24,533 nucleotides of DNA from JAYXXU01 sp037969155 (GCA_037969155.1 JBBKWW010000025.1:1-24533); one strand, 5' to 3'. Counted from the stretch's first letter, positions 6,642 through 15,368 are shown. Numbers and translations: made by a program. The notes: generated by a model not told the origin, from the sequence alone.

Positions 6642-7568
6642 ATGAATAAACCAAGCGTACCCAGACCGTCGATACTGTGGCTATTGACGGTGTTCAGTCT
6701 GCTGCTGGTGAATACTGCACACGCTGAAAGCTGCCCTGAGAATTATTGGCAGGGACAGCTACCGATCATTAGCAACACCAGCATGCAAAAAAAAACCCGC
6801 CCGCTGTGTTTTAATGGCTTTGCGGTGATGCATTCTGGCGTGACTCGTACGCCGCTGTGGGCAGCACATCATCTGACCGCGACTGAGATCCGTAGCGCAC
6901 GCGAAATAGACCGCAAAGATAGCTTTCGGGCTGAAGATCGGATTCCCGCCAGTGAGCGGGCAGAGTTAAGCGATTATCGCGGGTCAGGTTATGATCGTGG
7001 TCATCTGGTGCCGAATGGTGATATGGCCAGTCGAGAGCAGCAGTACGACAGCTTTAGCTTAGCCAATATGATGCCGCAAAGCCCACACAACAATCGAGTG
7101 ATCTGGAATAACCTTGAGCAAGCCCTGCGTGGGCTCGTGCTGCAAGAGCAAGAGGCGTATGTGGTGACGGGTGCTGCTTTTATGGGTCAGCGTTTATCGC
7201 GTATCGGTGAAAATGGCGTGCTGGTGCCAAGTGATACGTTTAAGGCCGTCTATTTTCCGCAGCGTCAGGCTGCCAGTGTGTACTGGGCACCGAACGACGA
7301 ATCGGGGCGGGTCGAGGTGATCAGCGTTGCTGAACTGGATCAACGCTTGGGTATTCAAGTGTTCCCAAGCTTGCCTGCCACAATCCGCCAAAAAGTCGTG
7401 GACTTGCCCCTGAGTACGGCCGGTCAGCCACGTGAGCCAAAAAACCAGTCGCCGAGTAAGTCTCAAGAGACGTCTGCGACATCCGCTGAGGACAGTAGCA
7501 GCCCGAACTGGCTGCAACTGTTGATCAGCTTGTTACAGGCATTGATTCAACTGTTTACTGGGAAATAA
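6642..7568 (+). CDS. Secreted DNA/RNA non-specific endonuclease (NUC1/Serratia family)
   Basis: This 308-residue protein belongs to the beta-beta-alpha metal nuclease family that cuts DNA and RNA without sequence preference. The catalytic motif DRGH (118-121, His121 the general base) lies in YDRGHLVPNGDMAS, followed by NMMPQ and the metal-binding Asn (about 151) in NNRVIWNNLE. A signal peptide (hydrophobic 11-24, cleavage after AHA at 26-28) indicates export. After the catalytic domain comes a Ser/Pro/Lys-rich linker, then a C-terminal amphipathic or hydrophobic helix (WLQLLISLLQALIQLF) that could hold it at a membrane. It starts 14 bases after rpoN and ends two bases before the next gene, so the three are probably cotranscribed. 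No immunity gene is recognisable. Confidence 0.88.
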   Translation: MNKPSVPRPSILWLLTVFSLLLVNTAHAESCPENYWQGQLPIISNTSMQKKTRPLCFNGFAVMHSGVTRTPLWAAHHLTATEIRSAREIDRKDSFRAEDRIPASERAELSDYRGSGYDRGHLVPNGDMASREQQYDSFSLANMMPQSPHNNRVIWNNLEQALRGLVLQEQEAYVVTGAAFMGQRLSRIGENGVLVPSDTFKAVYFPQRQAASVYWAPNDESGRVEVISVAELDQRLGIQVFPSLPATIRQKVVDLPLSTAGQPREPKNQSPSKSQETSATSAEDSSSPNWLQLLISLLQALIQLFTGK

Positions 7569-7570
7569 CA

Positions 7571-7822
7571 ATGAGTATTCAACCGTTTGCTGATGATAAT
7601 GCCAGTCTTGGGATTGGCGGTTTGACCATCGAAAATCATCTAGATCGCGTGGTGTTATACGGCAACCTTGAGCTGACCCTCGATCAGGTTGGCTTGGCAC
7701 ATACCCGTCAGCTTAAAGCCTTGATTGATGCGATCTTGGTACAGCTTGAGGCCGAAGGCGAGCATTTGCCGCAGCAAATTGCCCACCCGACGGTCGATAG
7801 TGTCGACAATCCTTTTCTGTAG
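7571..7822 (+). CDS. Small protein of unknown function (83 aa)
   Basis: I do not recognise a characterised family. The protein is acidic and soluble, with a predicted beta-rich start (LTIENHLDRVVLYGNLELTL), a helix (HTRQLKALIDAILVQLEAE) and a Pro-containing tail ending DNPFL. There is no signal peptide or membrane segment. The start is supported by a Gly-Gly-Ala-rich leader (GGAAA, 7560-7564) and by its position two bases after the nuclease stop, which suggests translational coupling. The pattern RVVLYGNLELTLDQ...GLAHTRQLKALIDA recalls small conserved hypotheticals of Moraxellaceae and Pseudomonas, but that is a memory, not a search result. An immunity role for the nuclease cannot be excluded, although an exported nuclease would not normally need a cytoplasmic one. 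Confidence 0.75.
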   Translation: MSIQPFADDNASLGIGGLTIENHLDRVVLYGNLELTLDQVGLAHTRQLKALIDAILVQLEAEGEHLPQQIAHPTVDSVDNPFL

Positions 7823-7871
7823 ATTGGATGCCGTCACGATTGGATGGCTATCGGTTGCTGATCATGGGCGC

Positions 7872-8711
7872 TTACATTGGATACCAAAAGGTCACCGCAG
7901 CAATCGTCAAGATGCCACAGACGATGTTGAGAGGAATGCCCGCTTTTAAAAAATCATTAAACGCAAAGCCGCCCGGCCCATAAATCATCAGGTTGGTTTG
8001 ATAGCCAATCGGGGTCGCAAAACTGGCCGACGCAGCCATCATCAGCGTCAACACAAATGGCTCAGCGGGTAAGCCGGCTGCCGTGGTGGTCGCCAGCACA
8101 ATCGGTAGACTAATCAACGCGGCTGCATTGTTGCTGATGGTTTCGGTCAGCGAGGTCACCAGCACATACGTGCCGATCAGCATCAGTAGCGGCGTACCCG
8201 CCGTTAAGCTCATGATTCCACCAGCAAGCCATGCCGCCGCACCACTCGTTTCCAAGGCTGCCCCTAAGGCAAACGATGCCGCAATCGTCAGTAACACATG
8301 CCCATCAATACTACGCCGCGCCAAATTCGGACTGATGCAGCGTGTGGCCAGCATCGCCAAGGCACCGAGCATTGAGGCATTCAGCATGCTGGTGACTTCA
8401 AACGCCGCCAGCCCAATCACCGCCAACAAAATCAGCCATGCCACGCCTGCTTTGCTGTGGTCAGGCCGCTCCTCTAAGGTGTCATTGATCAACAAAAAAT
8501 CGCGGGAGTATTTTTGACGTGACACAAACGCCGGCCTAGCCTCGAGCAACAAGGTATCGGCAGCAGCCAAACGAATATTGCCCAGATTGCCACTGACACG
8601 TTTACCATTACGTGCGACGGCCAGCACCACCGCCCCATATTTTTCTCGAAAGCGGCTTTCGCGGATGGTTTCACCGACTGCCAGACATTCGGGCGACAAC
8701 ACTGCCTCCAC
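7872..8711 (-). pseudogene. C-terminal half of the split SLC13-type transporter
   Basis: This part holds the second RCK_C domain (EAVLSPECLAVGETIRESRF and onward) and the second membrane half with the repeat counterparts of the SLC13 motifs: NNAAALISLPIVLA and ATPIGYQTNLMIYGPGGF. The only early start codon is GTG 8711, ten codons after the amber stop, and no ribosome-binding site precedes it; independent translation is therefore unlikely unless coupled to termination at the amber codon. The reading frame is otherwise intact to its TAA, which argues for a recent event. If it were decaying for long, more lesions would be expected. Confidence 0.72.
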
Positions 8712-8738
8712 AATGCGCCGTTCAGGCGTTTCTTTAGC

Positions 8739-9641
8739 CTAGGTCTGCGTGCTGCCTATCGACGGCACGAGGCCATGTATTTGCCGCAGCTCAATCACCG
8801 CTTCGACATCGCCCGCGAACACCAGCCGATCCCCTGCTTGTAGTTTTTCTTCAGAAGACACTGCGGTAACAATCGTGCCCTGTCTTTCGATTTCAACCAG
8901 ATATAAGCCCCGCAGGTTGCGCAGACCTGCCTCAATGATGGTTTTGCCGACCAGTGAACCATCACCCGCGACCGCCATTTCGACCGTGTATTCGCGAAAA
9001 TCACCGAATTTTTCGGCACTTTGCTGCTCACGATTTTTCAGCACAATCGGTAGCCAAAACAGCATAAACAGCACGCCACCCAGCGCGACAGGCAGGCCAA
9101 TCGGGGTAATGGCAAACAGGCTAAAGCCACTGCTACCCGTCAGATCTTGATACAAGCCATTTACGATCAGATTGGTACTGGTACCGATCAGGGTCAGCGT
9201 ACCGCCTAAGATCGCGCCATAACTGAGGATCATCAGCAGTGGTGGTAATGGCAAAGACTGTTGTTTCGCCCAGCGTGCAATCGCGGGTAAAAACGTCGCC
9301 ACCACCGGCGTATTGTTTAAAAATGCACTCATCGCCACCACAGGTAAAGCCACACGCGCTTGAGCTGCGGTGAGTGATTTGGGTTGACCAAACATATGCT
9401 TAATCACCCAGCCCAAGCCGCCGGTATTGCTGATCCCCGCTGCCACCACATACATAAAGGCAACCGTGATCAGGCCGCTATTGGCAAAACCAGCCAGTGC
9501 TTGTTTACTGTCTAAAATGCCAATGATCAGCAAGAAGGCCAACGCTGCCAGCATCACCATGTCGGTGGCTAGTCGTGTCAGCATCAGTGTGAGCAGTACC
9601 ACCAATGTGGTCGCAATGCTAATCCAACCGGCCCATTCCAT
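8739..9641 (-). CDS. N-terminal half of the split SLC13-type transporter (300 aa)
   Basis: This open part contains the first membrane half with SLC13 hallmarks: SAFLNNTPVVATFLP (Asn-Asn-Thr-Pro motif of a re-entrant hairpin) and LTLIGTSTNLIVNGL, both involved in anion and sodium binding in the family. Hydrophobic helices run from about residue 5 to 200, followed by the first RCK_C domain (about 215-292) ending VIELRQIHGLVP, then TAG. The start ATG at 9641 has a plausible AGAAGAGA ribosome-binding site. Alone it would lack half of the transport core and should not transport unless it pairs with the C-terminal half. The substrate (sulfate, dicarboxylate or other anion) cannot be told from sequence. 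Confidence 0.8.
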   Translation of the reverse strand: MEWAGWISIATTLVVLLTLMLTRLATDMVMLAALAFLLIIGILDSKQALAGFANSGLITVAFMYVVAAGISNTGGLGWVIKHMFGQPKSLTAAQARVALPVVAMSAFLNNTPVVATFLPAIARWAKQQSLPLPPLLMILSYGAILGGTLTLIGTSTNLIVNGLYQDLTGSSGFSLFAITPIGLPVALGGVLFMLFWLPIVLKNREQQSAEKFGDFREYTVEMAVAGDGSLVGKTIIEAGLRNLRGLYLVEIERQGTIVTAVSSEEKLQAGDRLVFAGDVEAVIELRQIHGLVPSIGSTQT

Positions 9642-9717
9642 CTGTACATCTCTTCTGCAAAAAACTGAACGGATTATCGACAGTAGGTGTTTATTTGCAA
9701 AAGAATAAAAACAGCTG

Positions 9718-9742
9718 TGTTTAGCTTAAAAACAGCTAAACA
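9718..9742 (-). terminator. Hairpin after mscS, possible terminator
   Basis: Nine perfect base pairs (TGTTTAGCT with AGCTAAACA) surround a seven-base loop in the 126-base gap between mscS and the transporter. On the minus strand a T-rich stretch (TTTTTATTCTTTT) begins a few bases after the stem, which is further than ideal. It may end the mscS transcript and leave the transporter with its own, unidentified promoter. Confidence 0.4.
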
Positions 9743-9767
9743 GGCCGATGGTGTACTAAAAGTCAGC

Positions 9768-10787
9768 TTAGCCACGTTGTGGTCGCGCACTCTCAGATGG
9801 ATCAAGCCCATCATGTGGACGCCTAGGAATCGAAAGAGGAACGGTGGCGGGTTCAGGTTCGGATTGGCGTAATACGATTTCGGTCGGTGAGCCAGAAATC
9901 GGCAGGCAAATCCCCGCCGCCAATAAATCTGCTTTCAGTTGTGTCAGCACCTCATCGGTCGAACCCACCACGTTCATCTGCGCACTGGCATCAATCCACC
10001 AGCGCACCCGCATCACCACACCGATATCCGATAGGCTGGTGACCACGACGGTCGGCGGCGATTCACGGTATACACTGGCGCAACGATTCAGTACATCCAG
10101 CATGATCTGGCGTGCAGTTTCAATCTCATCATGGTAGCCAATCGACAAATCCATCTGGATTCGGCGTAGATTAAATGCAGTATTCACCTGCACCGGATTG
10201 GTGAATAGCGTGGCATTTGGAATCACAATCCGCCGCCCGTCATAGGTTTTAATATAGGTCGCCCGAATCTGAATATCTTCTACCGTGCCCTCGAAGCTGC
10301 CACTAACGATCTGATCGCCGATCCGAAACGGCTCACTGAGTAAAATAATAATCCCTGATAGCAGGTTTTGAAAAATATCCTTAAACGCAAAACCAATCGC
10401 CACCGAGGTAATACCGAGTGCGCTGATCAGTTGGCCTGGGGTAAAACCAGGGATGGCGATCACCATCGCCACCAAGAAGCCGACAAAAATGATCACTGAG
10501 CCGCCAATCCGATTCAGTACCATGACGAGATTTTGTTTTTGTTGCGCTCGACTGCCGAGGGTCTTGCGGATCACCAGCTTAAACAGCTTCGCACCGAGCC
10601 AAAAAACAATAAAAATGATTAGCGCGATGATCAGATAGGGGACACGCGCCCAAAAACTCTGAATTAAATCATTGATGGTGACATAGACATCCGCGTATTT
10701 ACTGGCGGTTTTGGTGACTGCGCTGGTGGTTTGGCTCACGGCTTCTTTGGCGGCGTCACTGACATTTTGTATGGAGTCGATTGGCAT
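9768..10787 (-). CDS. Small-conductance mechanosensitive channel, MscS family
   Basis: At 339 residues this is a MscS-type channel that opens under membrane tension to release solutes during hypo-osmotic shock. Three membrane helices are visible: about 50-73, 95-112 and the pore-lining TM3 (about 117-152) with its Gly/Ala-rich face and hinge (ALGITSVAIGFAFKDIFQNLLSG). The beta domain follows (SEPFRIGDQI, then the DGRRIVIPN strand), then an alpha/beta domain and a disordered Arg/Pro-rich tail of about 35 residues. The N-terminal 40 residues are Ser/Thr/Ala-rich and polar. No good ribosome-binding site is seen before ATG 10787, though the N-terminus looks normal. The 170-base gap to uvrA holds no recognisable gene; a TTGACA on the minus strand (10874-10879) lacks a matching -10. 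Confidence 0.93.
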   Translation of the reverse strand: MPIDSIQNVSDAAKEAVSQTTSAVTKTASKYADVYVTINDLIQSFWARVPYLIIALIIFIVFWLGAKLFKLVIRKTLGSRAQQKQNLVMVLNRIGGSVIIFVGFLVAMVIAIPGFTPGQLISALGITSVAIGFAFKDIFQNLLSGIIILLSEPFRIGDQIVSGSFEGTVEDIQIRATYIKTYDGRRIVIPNATLFTNPVQVNTAFNLRRIQMDLSIGYHDEIETARQIMLDVLNRCASVYRESPPTVVVTSLSDIGVVMRVRWWIDASAQMNVVGSTDEVLTQLKADLLAAGICLPISGSPTEIVLRQSEPEPATVPLSIPRRPHDGLDPSESARPQRG

Positions 10788-10957
10788 GTCTATGGGTTCT
10801 CGCTAGAGGAGCTTTGGCCTGCGCAGCATACTGGATTTTTGGATGGCTTGGCAGATGGGGCGGCTAGCGATTGTGTCAACAAATCTGAACTTTTACTTGT
10901 TCTGTACCACAACGGCCTGCTCAGTCAAATAACCAAGCGGGCCATATCGGATTGGGC

Positions 10958-13792
10958 TTACGTCATGTCAAGCATGCCTTTTAAAAACTGCCCCGTAAAT
11001 GACGCATCGACCAGTGCCACTTGCTCCGGTGTACCTTCGGCAATGATTAAGCCACCGCCCGCGCCGCCTTCAGGCCCCAGATCAATCACCCAATCGGCGG
11101 TTTTGACCACATCGAGATTATGTTCAATCACCACCACCGTGTTGCCCTTATCGCGCAAGCTATGCAAGATTTCCAATAACTTGGCAATATCATGGAAGTG
11201 CAAACCGGTGGTCGGCTCATCCAAAATATACAAGGTCTTGCCGGTATCACGCTTCGCCAACTCGCGCGCTAGCTTGACCCGCTGCGCCTCGCCACCCGAT
11301 AGCGTGGTCGCCGCCTGACCCAGCCGAATATAGCCCAAACCGACTTGAATCAAGGTATCCAGCTTGCGATGAATGCTCGGAATCGCCGCAAAAAACGCTG
11401 CCGCATCTTCCACCGTCATGTGCAACACATCCGAGATATTTTTGCCTTTGTAATGTACCTCTAAGGTTTCACGGTTATAGCGCTTGCTGTGGCAGACATC
11501 GCATGGCACATACATATCGGGCAAAAAGTGCATGGCGACTTTCAGCACGCCATCACCTTCGCAGGCTTCACAGCGGCCGCCTTTGACATTAAACGAAAAC
11601 CGTCCTACCGTATAACCACGGGCGCGGGCTTCAGGCGTCTGTGCAAACAGCTCACGAATCGGGGTAAATAAGCCGGTATACGTGGCAGGATTACTACGCG
11701 GGGTACGCCCAATCGGACTTTGGTCAATATCGACCATTTTATCCAGCTGTTGTAAGCCGACAATCGCCTGAAACGGCGCAGCGGTGAGCGTGGTTGCGCC
11801 ATTCAGTTGGGTTGCAGCCAGTGGCATCAGCGTGCGATTGATCAGGGTCGATTTGCCTGAACCCGACACGCCCGTGATACAGGTCAGCAGGCCAAGCGGT
11901 AGATTCAGGGTGACCTGTTGTAAGTTATTGCCAGATGCGCCTTTTAGGGTGAGTTGCTGCTCAGGATCAGGCTGATGCCGCTCCGTCGGAACAGCAATCG
12001 ACAGTTCGCCCGAGAGGTATTTACCAGTCAGTGACTCAGGATTGGCGGCGATTTGCTCTGCTGTGCCTTCGGCGATAATCCGCCCACCGTGTACACCTGC
12101 ACCGACCCCAATATCAATAATATGATCCGCAGCGCGAATCGCATCTTCATCATGCTCGACCACCAGCACGGTGTTGCCGAGGTCACGCAAGCGAATCAGG
12201 GTTTGTAACAGCCGATCATTGTCGCGCTGATGCAGACCAATCGACGGTTCATCCAGCACATACATCACGCCCATCAAACCCGCACCGATCTGTGAGGCCA
12301 AGCGAATCCGTTGCGCTTCACCACCAGACAAGCTATCGGCAGAGCGTGCGAGACTCAGATAATTCAGCCCAACGCTGACCAAAAACTGCAAGCGCTCACG
12401 GATTTCCTTAAAGATCTTATCAGCGACTTCGCCTTTTGCGCCGTCTAGACTGAGTGATTGATAGTACAGCGTCGCATCGCCAATCGATTTGCTGATGATT
12501 TCGGGTAGTGCCACATCGGCGACTTTGACATGCCGAGCGATTTCATTCAGACGTGAACCGCCACAAGCATCACAGCTGGCATGCGACAGATATTGTGCGA
12601 GTTCATCACGCACCAGATTGCTTTCGGTTTCTTTATAACGCCGCTCCAGATAGGGCAGCACACCTTCGAATACTTGCACACGGCTTTGCACACGGCCACG
12701 TTCATCGGTATAGCGAAAGTCGATTTTGTCTTTGCCTGAACCCAGCAGCAGCATATTCTGTTGGCTTTTGCTCAGGTCAGACCACGGCAAATCCACGCTG
12801 ATCTGATAGTGTTCAGCCACTGTGGTGAGGATGCGAAAGTAATACGGTCGCTGCCGATCCCAGCCGCGAATCGCACCTTGATTGATTGACAGTTCAGGAT
12901 TATTGATCAGTTTTTCGGCAGCAAAATAATGCCGATGCCCCAAGCCATCACAAACCGGACACGCCCCATATGGATTGTTAAAGGAAAATAGGCGTGGCTC
13001 AAGCTCACCGACCGCTCGATCACAAACAGGACAGCTATGTCTTGCCGACAGCACACGGTCGGCGTGGCTACCATCGATAAAATGCAGATAGACCAAATCA
13101 TCGCCCAGTTTTAAGGCAGTCTCAAAGGATTCGGCAATCCGGTTGCCCAGATCATCACGCACTTTGAAGCGATCCACGACCACTTCGATCTGGTGTTTTT
13201 TCTTTTTATCCAGTGTCGGTGCATCGTCGAGGTCATACAGTTCGCCATTGATGCGCACCCGCACGAAGCCTTGCCCGCGTAACTGGTCAAACAAACCGCT
13301 ATGCTCACCCTTGCGGTCACGCACCACAGGCGCGAGTAGCATCAGCGGCGTGCCTTCGGGCAGTGCGTTGACCTGATCGACCATTTCACTGATAGTCTGA
13401 GCCACCATCGGTAAGTCATGTTCGGGACAGTACGGTGTGCCGACGCGGGCATACAGCAGGCGCAAATAATCATAAATCTCGGTAATCGTGCCGACCGTAG
13501 AGCGTGGGTTGTGGCTGGTGGATTTTTGTTCGATGGCAATCGCAGGTGATAGACCTTCGATGCTATCGACATCAGGTTTTTCCATTTGCGACAAAAATTG
13601 CCGTGCATAGGCGGATAGCGATTCGACATAGCGGCGTTGGCCTTCAGCATACAACGTATCAAAGGCCAATGACGACTTGCCCGAACCTGACAAGCCAGTG
13701 ATCACCACAAACTGGTCACGCGGAATATCCAAAGAAATGTTTTTTAGGTTATGCGTGCGTGCGCCGCGAATACGGATATGCGATTGGCTCAT
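10958..13792 (-). CDS. uvrA: Excinuclease ABC subunit A (UvrA)
   Basis: UvrA is the damage-sensing ATPase of nucleotide excision repair. This copy has 944 residues, close to the usual 940. It carries Walker A GLSGSGKS (33-40) and a second GVSGSGKS, two signature motifs (LSGGEAQRIRLASQIG, LSGGEAQRVKLARELAK), two Walker B stretches (VLDEPSIGLHQRD, ILDEPTTGLHFHD) and the zinc-binding cysteine pairs CPVC...CPVC, CDAC and CEAC...CDVC. I start it at ATG 13792 (MSQSHIRIRGARTHNL), which matches the family; a longer frame to 13915 adds 41 unlikely residues. No strong ribosome-binding site precedes it. No CTGT-N8-ACAG LexA box is seen in the divergent gap, in line with the absence of LexA known in Moraxellaceae. 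Confidence 0.98.
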   Translation of the reverse strand: MSQSHIRIRGARTHNLKNISLDIPRDQFVVITGLSGSGKSSLAFDTLYAEGQRRYVESLSAYARQFLSQMEKPDVDSIEGLSPAIAIEQKSTSHNPRSTVGTITEIYDYLRLLYARVGTPYCPEHDLPMVAQTISEMVDQVNALPEGTPLMLLAPVVRDRKGEHSGLFDQLRGQGFVRVRINGELYDLDDAPTLDKKKKHQIEVVVDRFKVRDDLGNRIAESFETALKLGDDLVYLHFIDGSHADRVLSARHSCPVCDRAVGELEPRLFSFNNPYGACPVCDGLGHRHYFAAEKLINNPELSINQGAIRGWDRQRPYYFRILTTVAEHYQISVDLPWSDLSKSQQNMLLLGSGKDKIDFRYTDERGRVQSRVQVFEGVLPYLERRYKETESNLVRDELAQYLSHASCDACGGSRLNEIARHVKVADVALPEIISKSIGDATLYYQSLSLDGAKGEVADKIFKEIRERLQFLVSVGLNYLSLARSADSLSGGEAQRIRLASQIGAGLMGVMYVLDEPSIGLHQRDNDRLLQTLIRLRDLGNTVLVVEHDEDAIRAADHIIDIGVGAGVHGGRIIAEGTAEQIAANPESLTGKYLSGELSIAVPTERHQPDPEQQLTLKGASGNNLQQVTLNLPLGLLTCITGVSGSGKSTLINRTLMPLAATQLNGATTLTAAPFQAIVGLQQLDKMVDIDQSPIGRTPRSNPATYTGLFTPIRELFAQTPEARARGYTVGRFSFNVKGGRCEACEGDGVLKVAMHFLPDMYVPCDVCHSKRYNRETLEVHYKGKNISDVLHMTVEDAAAFFAAIPSIHRKLDTLIQVGLGYIRLGQAATTLSGGEAQRVKLARELAKRDTGKTLYILDEPTTGLHFHDIAKLLEILHSLRDKGNTVVVIEHNLDVVKTADWVIDLGPEGGAGGGLIIAEGTPEQVALVDASFTGQFLKGMLDMT

Positions 13793-13947
13793 AAGGGATC
13801 GACTCGGCGAAATTAGGCAAAAGGCTCTCTTGTATTGTGGCGACGATTGCGGCGTGATCAAGTGGGAAAGCGTGAACAAAGCCTCGGATTGGCAAATGAG
13901 GGGCAATCCCCCCACGATTGAGCACGGTGATCAGGCGCAGTTACGCG

Positions 13948-13953
13948 TATAAT
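13948..13953 (+). promoter_or_regulatory. -10 element upstream of the MFS transporter
   Basis: A perfect TATAAT lies 39 bases before the start of the MFS gene, in the divergent gap with uvrA. No good -35 is found at 15-18 bases upstream, so the promoter is only partly supported and may need an activator. Confidence 0.45.
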
Positions 13954-13991
13954 CTGCGCCGTACTTTTCGCTGTCGATGGGTGATTACTGC

Positions 13992-15368
13992 ATGAACTCT
14001 TCTGAACGTCGCGCCACGGCCGCACTGGGCAGTATTTTTGCGTTACGGATGCTGGGTCTGTTTATGATCGTGCCGGTATTCGCGGTGTATGGTCAGCAGT
14101 ATCAGGGCGCAACGCCTGCTTTATTGGGTTTGGCGATTGGGATTTATGGCTTGACTCAAGCGGTGTTACAGATTCCGATGAGTTTGCTGGGTGATCGTTT
14201 TGCTCGCAAACCACTGATTATTATTGGTCTATTGGTTTTTGCACTGGGGGGTGCGATTGCGGCTTGTGCCGATCATATCGGCTGGGTGATTTTTGGCCGT
14301 GCGGTGGCGGGCTGTGGTGCGGTCTCCGCGATTGTCATGGCCTTATTGGCTGACGTGACGCGTGAGGAGCAGCGGGGGAAAGCGATGGCTGCCATGGGCA
14401 TGACCATTGCATTATCATTTATTGTCGCGTTTGGTTTAGGGCCGTTATTAACCGGCTGGATTGGTTTAAGTGGCTTGTTTTGGCTGACCAGTGTGGCGGC
14501 ATTTTTAGCGATTGGATTATTGTGGGTTGTGCCGACCCCAAAACGCCTGATTAAGCAGAATCCGGATTCTTATCGTAAACAATTGAAAACAGTGTTCAGT
14601 ATTGCCGATCTGAATCGACTGCATGTGTCGATTTTTATCCTACATCTGTTGATGACCGCGATGTTTGTGTTGCTGCCGATGCAGTTGATTCAACAGCTAC
14701 ATTTGCCGATTACACAGCATGGTTGGCTGTATTTGCCGCTGTTACTGATTGGTTTTATTTTGGCGATTCCGGCGATTATCATCGCTGAGTCGAAGAAAAA
14801 AATGCAGCAGATATTTATGGCAGCTGTGCTATTGATTACACTATCGATGTTGCTATTAACCGGATTAAATGGGTATGCATGGGGCTTGGTGTTGGGTCTG
14901 GCATTATTTTTTATTGCATTTAATTTGATCGAAGCGTTGTTACCCTCCTGGCTGGCCAAGCGTGCGCCTGTGGCGAGTCGTGCCACAGCGATGGGTTTAA
15001 ATGCCTCTAGTCAGTTTCTCGGCGCGTTTACTGGCGGCGTATTGGGTGGGCAGTTATTGGCGCACGCCCCAATCCAAGTCGCGTGGGCAGTGCTGGCGGG
15101 TTTATGCTTATGTTGGTTATTGGTTGCGCGTGGTTTAACGTCGCCGCCGTATTTATCGAGTTTAGCCGTGCGTTTACCCACCACACTCGATCATAGCAAT
15201 CAACAAGAGCAACTGTGGATGTCGCGTTTATTGGCGGTACGAGGGGTTGAGGATGTGGTGATTTTGTTAGAACAGCAAATTGCCTATCTGAAAATTGACA
15301 AACATCAGCTGGGTCAAGATGAACGACAAGAGTTGTCGCAGATCCTTGAGTACCCAGTGGCCTTTTAG
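13992..15368 (+). CDS. MFS transporter, YajR-like with C-terminal cytoplasmic domain
   Basis: This 458-residue protein is a twelve-helix major facilitator permease. Motif A is visible between helices 2 and 3 (LLGDRFARKPLIIIG), and the N-terminal helix has the FALRMLGLFMIVPVFAVY pattern of the YajR/drug-proton antiporter group. After the last membrane helix come about 65 residues (VRGVEDVVILLEQQIAYLKID) resembling the ferredoxin-like YAM domain of E. coli YajR. Substrate is unknown; such proteins are often annotated as drug efflux. I chose ATG 13992 because the family starts close to the SxxERRA segment; ATG 13977 adds five residues. It is divergent from uvrA, and ssb follows on the same strand 69 bases downstream, an order I recall from Acinetobacter. 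Confidence 0.9.
   Translation: MNSSERRATAALGSIFALRMLGLFMIVPVFAVYGQQYQGATPALLGLAIGIYGLTQAVLQIPMSLLGDRFARKPLIIIGLLVFALGGAIAACADHIGWVIFGRAVAGCGAVSAIVMALLADVTREEQRGKAMAAMGMTIALSFIVAFGLGPLLTGWIGLSGLFWLTSVAAFLAIGLLWVVPTPKRLIKQNPDSYRKQLKTVFSIADLNRLHVSIFILHLLMTAMFVLLPMQLIQQLHLPITQHGWLYLPLLLIGFILAIPAIIIAESKKKMQQIFMAAVLLITLSMLLLTGLNGYAWGLVLGLALFFIAFNLIEALLPSWLAKRAPVASRATAMGLNASSQFLGAFTGGVLGGQLLAHAPIQVAWAVLAGLCLCWLLVARGLTSPPYLSSLAVRLPTTLDHSNQQEQLWMSRLLAVRGVEDVVILLEQQIAYLKIDKHQLGQDERQELSQILEYPVAF

Larger units (their letters stand above)
7872..9641 (-). pseudogene. SLC13/DASS-type transporter with two RCK_C domains, split by an in-frame amber codon
   Basis: Read as one frame, the locus encodes 589 positions with the full layout of bacterial SLC13-like permeases: an N-terminal membrane half, two TrkA-C (RCK_C) domains and a C-terminal membrane half. 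Codon 301 (8739-8741) is TAG on the minus strand, in the linker between the two RCK_C domains, and both sides continue in the same frame with no shift. The sequence after the stop (AKETPERRIVEAVLSP) is what an intact homologue should carry. A single C-to-T change from CAG (Gln) would explain it. The gene is therefore a recent pseudogene, a two-polypeptide gene, an amber read-through case or a sequencing error. It is convergent with the small gene at 7571 and lies downstream of mscS on the same strand. Confidence 0.85.

Noticed and set aside
7822..7846. Direct repeat GATTGGATG twice in the convergent gap
   Set aside because: Nine bases repeated once in a short gap is not enough to suggest a mobile-element target duplication; no element is present.
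8700..8745. A frameshift or a two-gene arrangement in the transporter
   Set aside because: Codon-by-codon reading shows both parts in the same frame with only a TAG between, and the second part has no ribosome-binding site.
10731..11318. A 195-codon plus-strand frame between mscS and uvrA
   Set aside because: It overlaps both genes antisense and has no domain; the true gap is only 170 bases.
13793..13991. A LexA (SOS) box upstream of uvrA
   Set aside because: No CTGT-N8-ACAG palindrome is present on either strand of the divergent gap.
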